In this document: positions 5,569 to 7,379 of the stretch, piece after piece | Numbering within the stretch: the first letter of the stretch is position 1 | Layout: every line of letters begins with the position of its first letter | DNA from: Synechococcaceae bacterium WBB_10_009 | GTDB taxonomy: Bacteria > Cyanobacteriota > Cyanobacteriia > PCC-6307 > Cyanobiaceae | DNA: 7,379 nt | Assembly (NCBI GenBank): GCA_010030955.1 | Contig: RHBP01000082.1 | Span: 1-7,379, forward strand | Direction of reading: 5' to 3' | Position numbers and translations under genes: made by a program | Notes under the pieces: generated by a model | The model's input: the letters and a program-made list of their open reading frames with translations, nothing else | Database searches by the model: none | What the model was told of the DNA's origin: nothing

Positions 5569-6830
5569 GCGCATCCGCCCCGCTGCGCACCCCACTGGCC
5601 CTGGTGGATTGCCCCACCGGCCTGGCCGGCAACATGCTGCTGGCGGCCCTGTTTGATTTGGGGTTGCCCGCGGCGGCGGTGGAGCAGCCCCTGGCGGCCC
5701 TGGGGTTGGCGGGGGCGTTTCGGCTGCGGCTGGAGCAGCGCCGCAGCGGTGGCCTGCGGGGCCAGCACCTGGAGGTGGAGCTGCTGGAGGCCTCGCCCCC
5801 CCATCGCCTCTGGCGGGAGCTGCGCCAGCAGATCGCGGCGGCCCCCCTGGAGCCGGCGTTGCAGCAGCGCGTGTTGGCGGTGTTTGGCCAGCTGGCGGAG
5901 GCGGAGGGGGCGGTGCATGGCCACGGCGCCGAGCAGGTGCATTTCCATGAGGTGGGGGCCGTGGATGCCCTGGTGGATGTGGTGGGGGTGTGCGCGGGGC
6001 TGCTGCATTTCGGCGTGGAGCAGCTGGTGTGCACCCCACCGCCGGCGGGCCATGGCGCGGTGCGCACGGCCCATGGGCTGTTGCCCCTGCCGGCGCCGGC
6101 GGTGCTGGAGCTGGCCCAGCGGGGCGCCATCCCCCTGGCCAGCAGCGAAGGCTTCCCCGCCGGTGAACTCACCACCCCCACCGGCCTGGCGTTGATGGCG
6201 GCGTTGGCCAGCCGCTTCGGCCAGGCGCCACCCCTGCGGCCGCGGGCGGTGGGCATCGGCCTGGGCAGCCGCACGCTGGATCGCCCCAACCTGCTGCGGC
6301 TGGTGCTGGCTGAGGGCACCGCTGAGGGCGCAGCTGAGGGCCTCGCCGCGGATGGGCCCGCCCCCCTCTGGGAGCCGCTTTTGCAGCAGCAGGCCCAGAT
6401 CGACGACGCCACCCCGGAAGACCTGGCCTTCCTGCAGGGGCAGCTGCGGGCCGCCGGGGCGCTGGAGGTGTTCAGCCAGGCGGTGCAGATGAAGAAGGGC
6501 CGCCCCGGCACGTTGATCACGGTGCTGGCCGTCCCCGAGCAGGCCGATGCCCTGCGCCAGGTGTGGTGGCGGCACGGCACCAGCCTTGGGGTGCGGGAGC
6601 AGGTGTTGCAGCGTTGGGCCCTGCCGCGGCAGCAGCTGCAGCTCAACACCCCCTGGGGGCCCGTGCGCCTCAAGCGCGCCCAGCGGCCCGATGGCAGTTG
6701 GCTGAGCAAGCCGGAGGTCGACGACCTGATCGCCCTGGCCCAGAGCCATGGCCTGCCGCTGGCGGCGTTGCGCAGCCGGGTGTTGGCGCTGCTGGAGGCG
6801 GAGCAGCCCGGCCCCGGCGGAGCGCCATGA
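5565..6830 (+). CDS. larC: LarC-type nickel-pincer cofactor insertion protein (TIGR00299/DUF111 family)
   Basis: The 421-residue product matches the LarC family, which uses CTP to insert nickel into the pyridinium bisthiocarboxylate mononucleotide and so makes the nickel-pincer cofactor used by LarA lactate racemase and relatives. Visible motifs are LVDCPTGLAGNMLLAALFDL (13-32), VHGHGAEQVHFHEVGAVDAL (117-136, with His118, His120, His126, His128), LPLPAPAVLEL (173-183), SEGFPAGELTTPTG (194-207) and GIGLGSRTLDRPNLLR (230-245). A LarC2-like domain runs from about 279: IDDATPEDL (279-287), VFSQAVQMKKGRPGTLITVL (302-321). LarC1 and LarC2 parts are in one continuous frame, unlike Lactobacillus plantarum, where they need a programmed frameshift. 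The usual SGDM is AGNM here (Asn23). No His-rich nickel-storage stretch is seen. No larA, larB or larE is in the window. Start and stop overlap both neighbours by 4 bp. Confidence 0.9.
   Translation: MSASAPLRTPLALVDCPTGLAGNMLLAALFDLGLPAAAVEQPLAALGLAGAFRLRLEQRRSGGLRGQHLEVELLEASPPHRLWRELRQQIAAAPLEPALQQRVLAVFGQLAEAEGAVHGHGAEQVHFHEVGAVDALVDVVGVCAGLLHFGVEQLVCTPPPAGHGAVRTAHGLLPLPAPAVLELAQRGAIPLASSEGFPAGELTTPTGLALMAALASRFGQAPPLRPRAVGIGLGSRTLDRPNLLRLVLAEGTAEGAAEGLAADGPAPLWEPLLQQQAQIDDATPEDLAFLQGQLRAAGALEVFSQAVQMKKGRPGTLITVLAVPEQADALRQVWWRHGTSLGVREQVLQRWALPRQQLQLNTPWGPVRLKRAQRPDGSWLSKPEVDDLIALAQSHGLPLAALRSRVLALLEAEQPGPGGAP
6309..6344 (+). repeat. Three imperfect 12-bp tandem units in the larC linker
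   Basis: GCTGAGGGC begins at 6309, 6321 and 6333, giving a 12-bp period with the last three bases variable. The units encode AEGT-AEGA-AEGL (about residues 249-260), between the LarC1 end (DRPNLLR) and the start of the LarC2-like domain. This looks like slippage-expanded linker. Confidence 0.75.
6819..6822 (+). promoter_or_regulatory. Ribosome binding site GGAG for the UPF0104-like gene
   Basis: GGAG lies 4 nt before the ATG at 6827, which overlaps the larC stop as ATGA. It supports this start and translational coupling. Confidence 0.45.
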
Positions 6831-7379
6831 CGGCACGATTTGCCCTGCCCGGGGGGGTGCGCCGCTGGATCACCCTGGCCAGCGCCGGTTTCCTGGTGGC
6901 GGCGCTGCTGGGCCATGGCCGCCAGCTGCTGGAGCTGCAGCTCGATGGCCAGGGCTGTCTGTGGCTGCTGCTGGGGGTGGGCGTCAGCCTGCTGAGCCTG
7001 GTGGTGAATGGCCTGGCCTGGGGGGTGCTGTTGCGTTGGCTCGGCCACCGGCCCCGCTGGGCCGCGGTGGTGCTGCTGTTCCTCAGCTCCAACCTGCGCA
7101 AATACCTGCCGGGCGGCATCTGGCACCTGGCCCAGCGGCTGCGGAGCCTGCAGGGCGCTGCCGCTGGCACGCCCCTGCCCAAGCCCCTGCCCGAGCCCCT
7201 GAGCGGCCGCGAGGCGGTGGTGGCGGTGCTGCTGGAGCCGCTGCTGGCGGCGGTGGCGGCCCTGGCCCTGGTGCCGCTGGGCGGCTGGCAGGGGGGGCTG
7301 GGGCTCCTGGCACCCATGCCCTTGCTGGCGCTCTTGCCCCGTTGGTTCACCCCCCTGCTGGAGCGCCTGGAGCGCCAGC
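6827..7379 (+). CDS. UPF0104/YbhN-like multi-pass membrane protein (partial, N-terminal 184 residues)
   Basis: The visible part is strongly hydrophobic, with transmembrane candidates at about 15-30, 45-70, 77-92, 131-150 and 155-172. NLRKYLPGGIWHLAQR (89-104) matches the signature of the UPF0104 / lysylphosphatidylglycerol-synthase flippase-like domain, usually a KYLPG-x-(V/I)-W-H core. Members are about 300-350 residues, so roughly half is here; the rest lies beyond the right edge. The family is linked to lipid translocation or envelope processes, but substrates of cyanobacterial members are unknown to me. An unusual Pro/Leu loop (PLPKPLPEPL, 116-125) follows the signature. This is the fourth gene of the operon and is likely translated by coupling to larC. 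Family assignment is fairly good; a precise function cannot be given. Confidence 0.8.
   Translation, partial: MTARFALPGGVRRWITLASAGFLVAALLGHGRQLLELQLDGQGCLWLLLGVGVSLLSLVVNGLAWGVLLRWLGHRPRWAAVVLLFLSSNLRKYLPGGIWHLAQRLRSLQGAAAGTPLPKPLPEPLSGREAVVAVLLEPLLAAVAALALVPLGGWQGGLGLLAPMPLLALLPRWFTPLLERLERQ
7170..7205 (+). repeat. Three imperfect 12-bp tandem units in the UPF0104-like gene
   Basis: The core GCCCCTG recurs with a 12-bp period (units 7170-7181, 7182-7193, 7194-7205). The units encode the loop PLPKPLPEPLSG, which follows the KYLPGGIWH signature and lies before the next membrane segment. Confidence 0.65.

Noticed and set aside
6358..6367. C-run in the larC linker as a programmed frameshift site
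   Set aside because: LarC1 and LarC2 parts are already in one open frame, so no shift is needed.
4988..7126. Very long open frame on the minus strand opposite the peptidase, larC and UPF0104-like genes
   Set aside because: Its product is low-complexity Pro/Ala/Gly/Arg/Ser with no domain, and it lies opposite genes with clear family motifs. Long antisense frames are expected at this GC content.
1..7379. tRNA, rRNA, CRISPR, insertion sequence or attachment site
   Set aside because: I found no cloverleaf-like sequence, spaced direct repeats, transposase motifs or terminal inverted repeats; nearly all of the window is accounted for by coding sequence.

Overview
The window looks like chromosomal DNA from a high-GC picocyanobacterium of the Cyanobium / freshwater-to-marine Synechococcus type. 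The base composition is very GC-rich by eye. The protein set fits this: a glutamate-1-semialdehyde aminomutase of the C5 tetrapyrrole pathway, a GlcD-type glycolate dehydrogenase, and several proteins I recognise only as conserved cyanobacterial hypotheticals. This assignment comes from protein character alone; no database was searched. There are no mobile elements, CRISPR arrays or RNA genes.

Layout. The left part (1-4129) has alternating orientation. The 5' part of hemL (minus) is divergent from glcD (plus) across about 50 bp. glcD converges on xthA (minus) with a 4-bp overlap of the stop codons. xthA is divergent from a small secreted protein gene (plus). That gene runs tail-to-tail into a membrane-anchored TPR protein gene (minus), and their 3' coding ends overlap by 80 bp. 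The TPR gene is divergent from the right-hand gene block across about 100 bp.

The right part (4232-7379) is a tight four-gene plus-strand operon. It encodes a conserved cyanobacterial protein with an Arg/Gly-rich tail, a two-TM FtsH-like (M41) metallopeptidase without an AAA domain, a full-length LarC nickel-pincer-cofactor insertion protein, and the start of a UPF0104/YbhN-type multi-pass membrane protein that runs off the window. The junctions are +2, -4 (GTGA) and -4 (ATGA), so translational coupling is likely.

The best-characterised functions are tetrapyrrole synthesis (HemL), photorespiratory glycolate oxidation (GlcD) and AP-site repair (XthA). The part most worth following up is the operon, which joins a protease core without its ATPase, a nickel-cofactor enzyme without visible Lar partners, and a putative lipid/flippase-like membrane protein. 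Short in-frame tandem repeats (12 or 15 bp) sit in a tail, a linker and a loop of three of its four genes.
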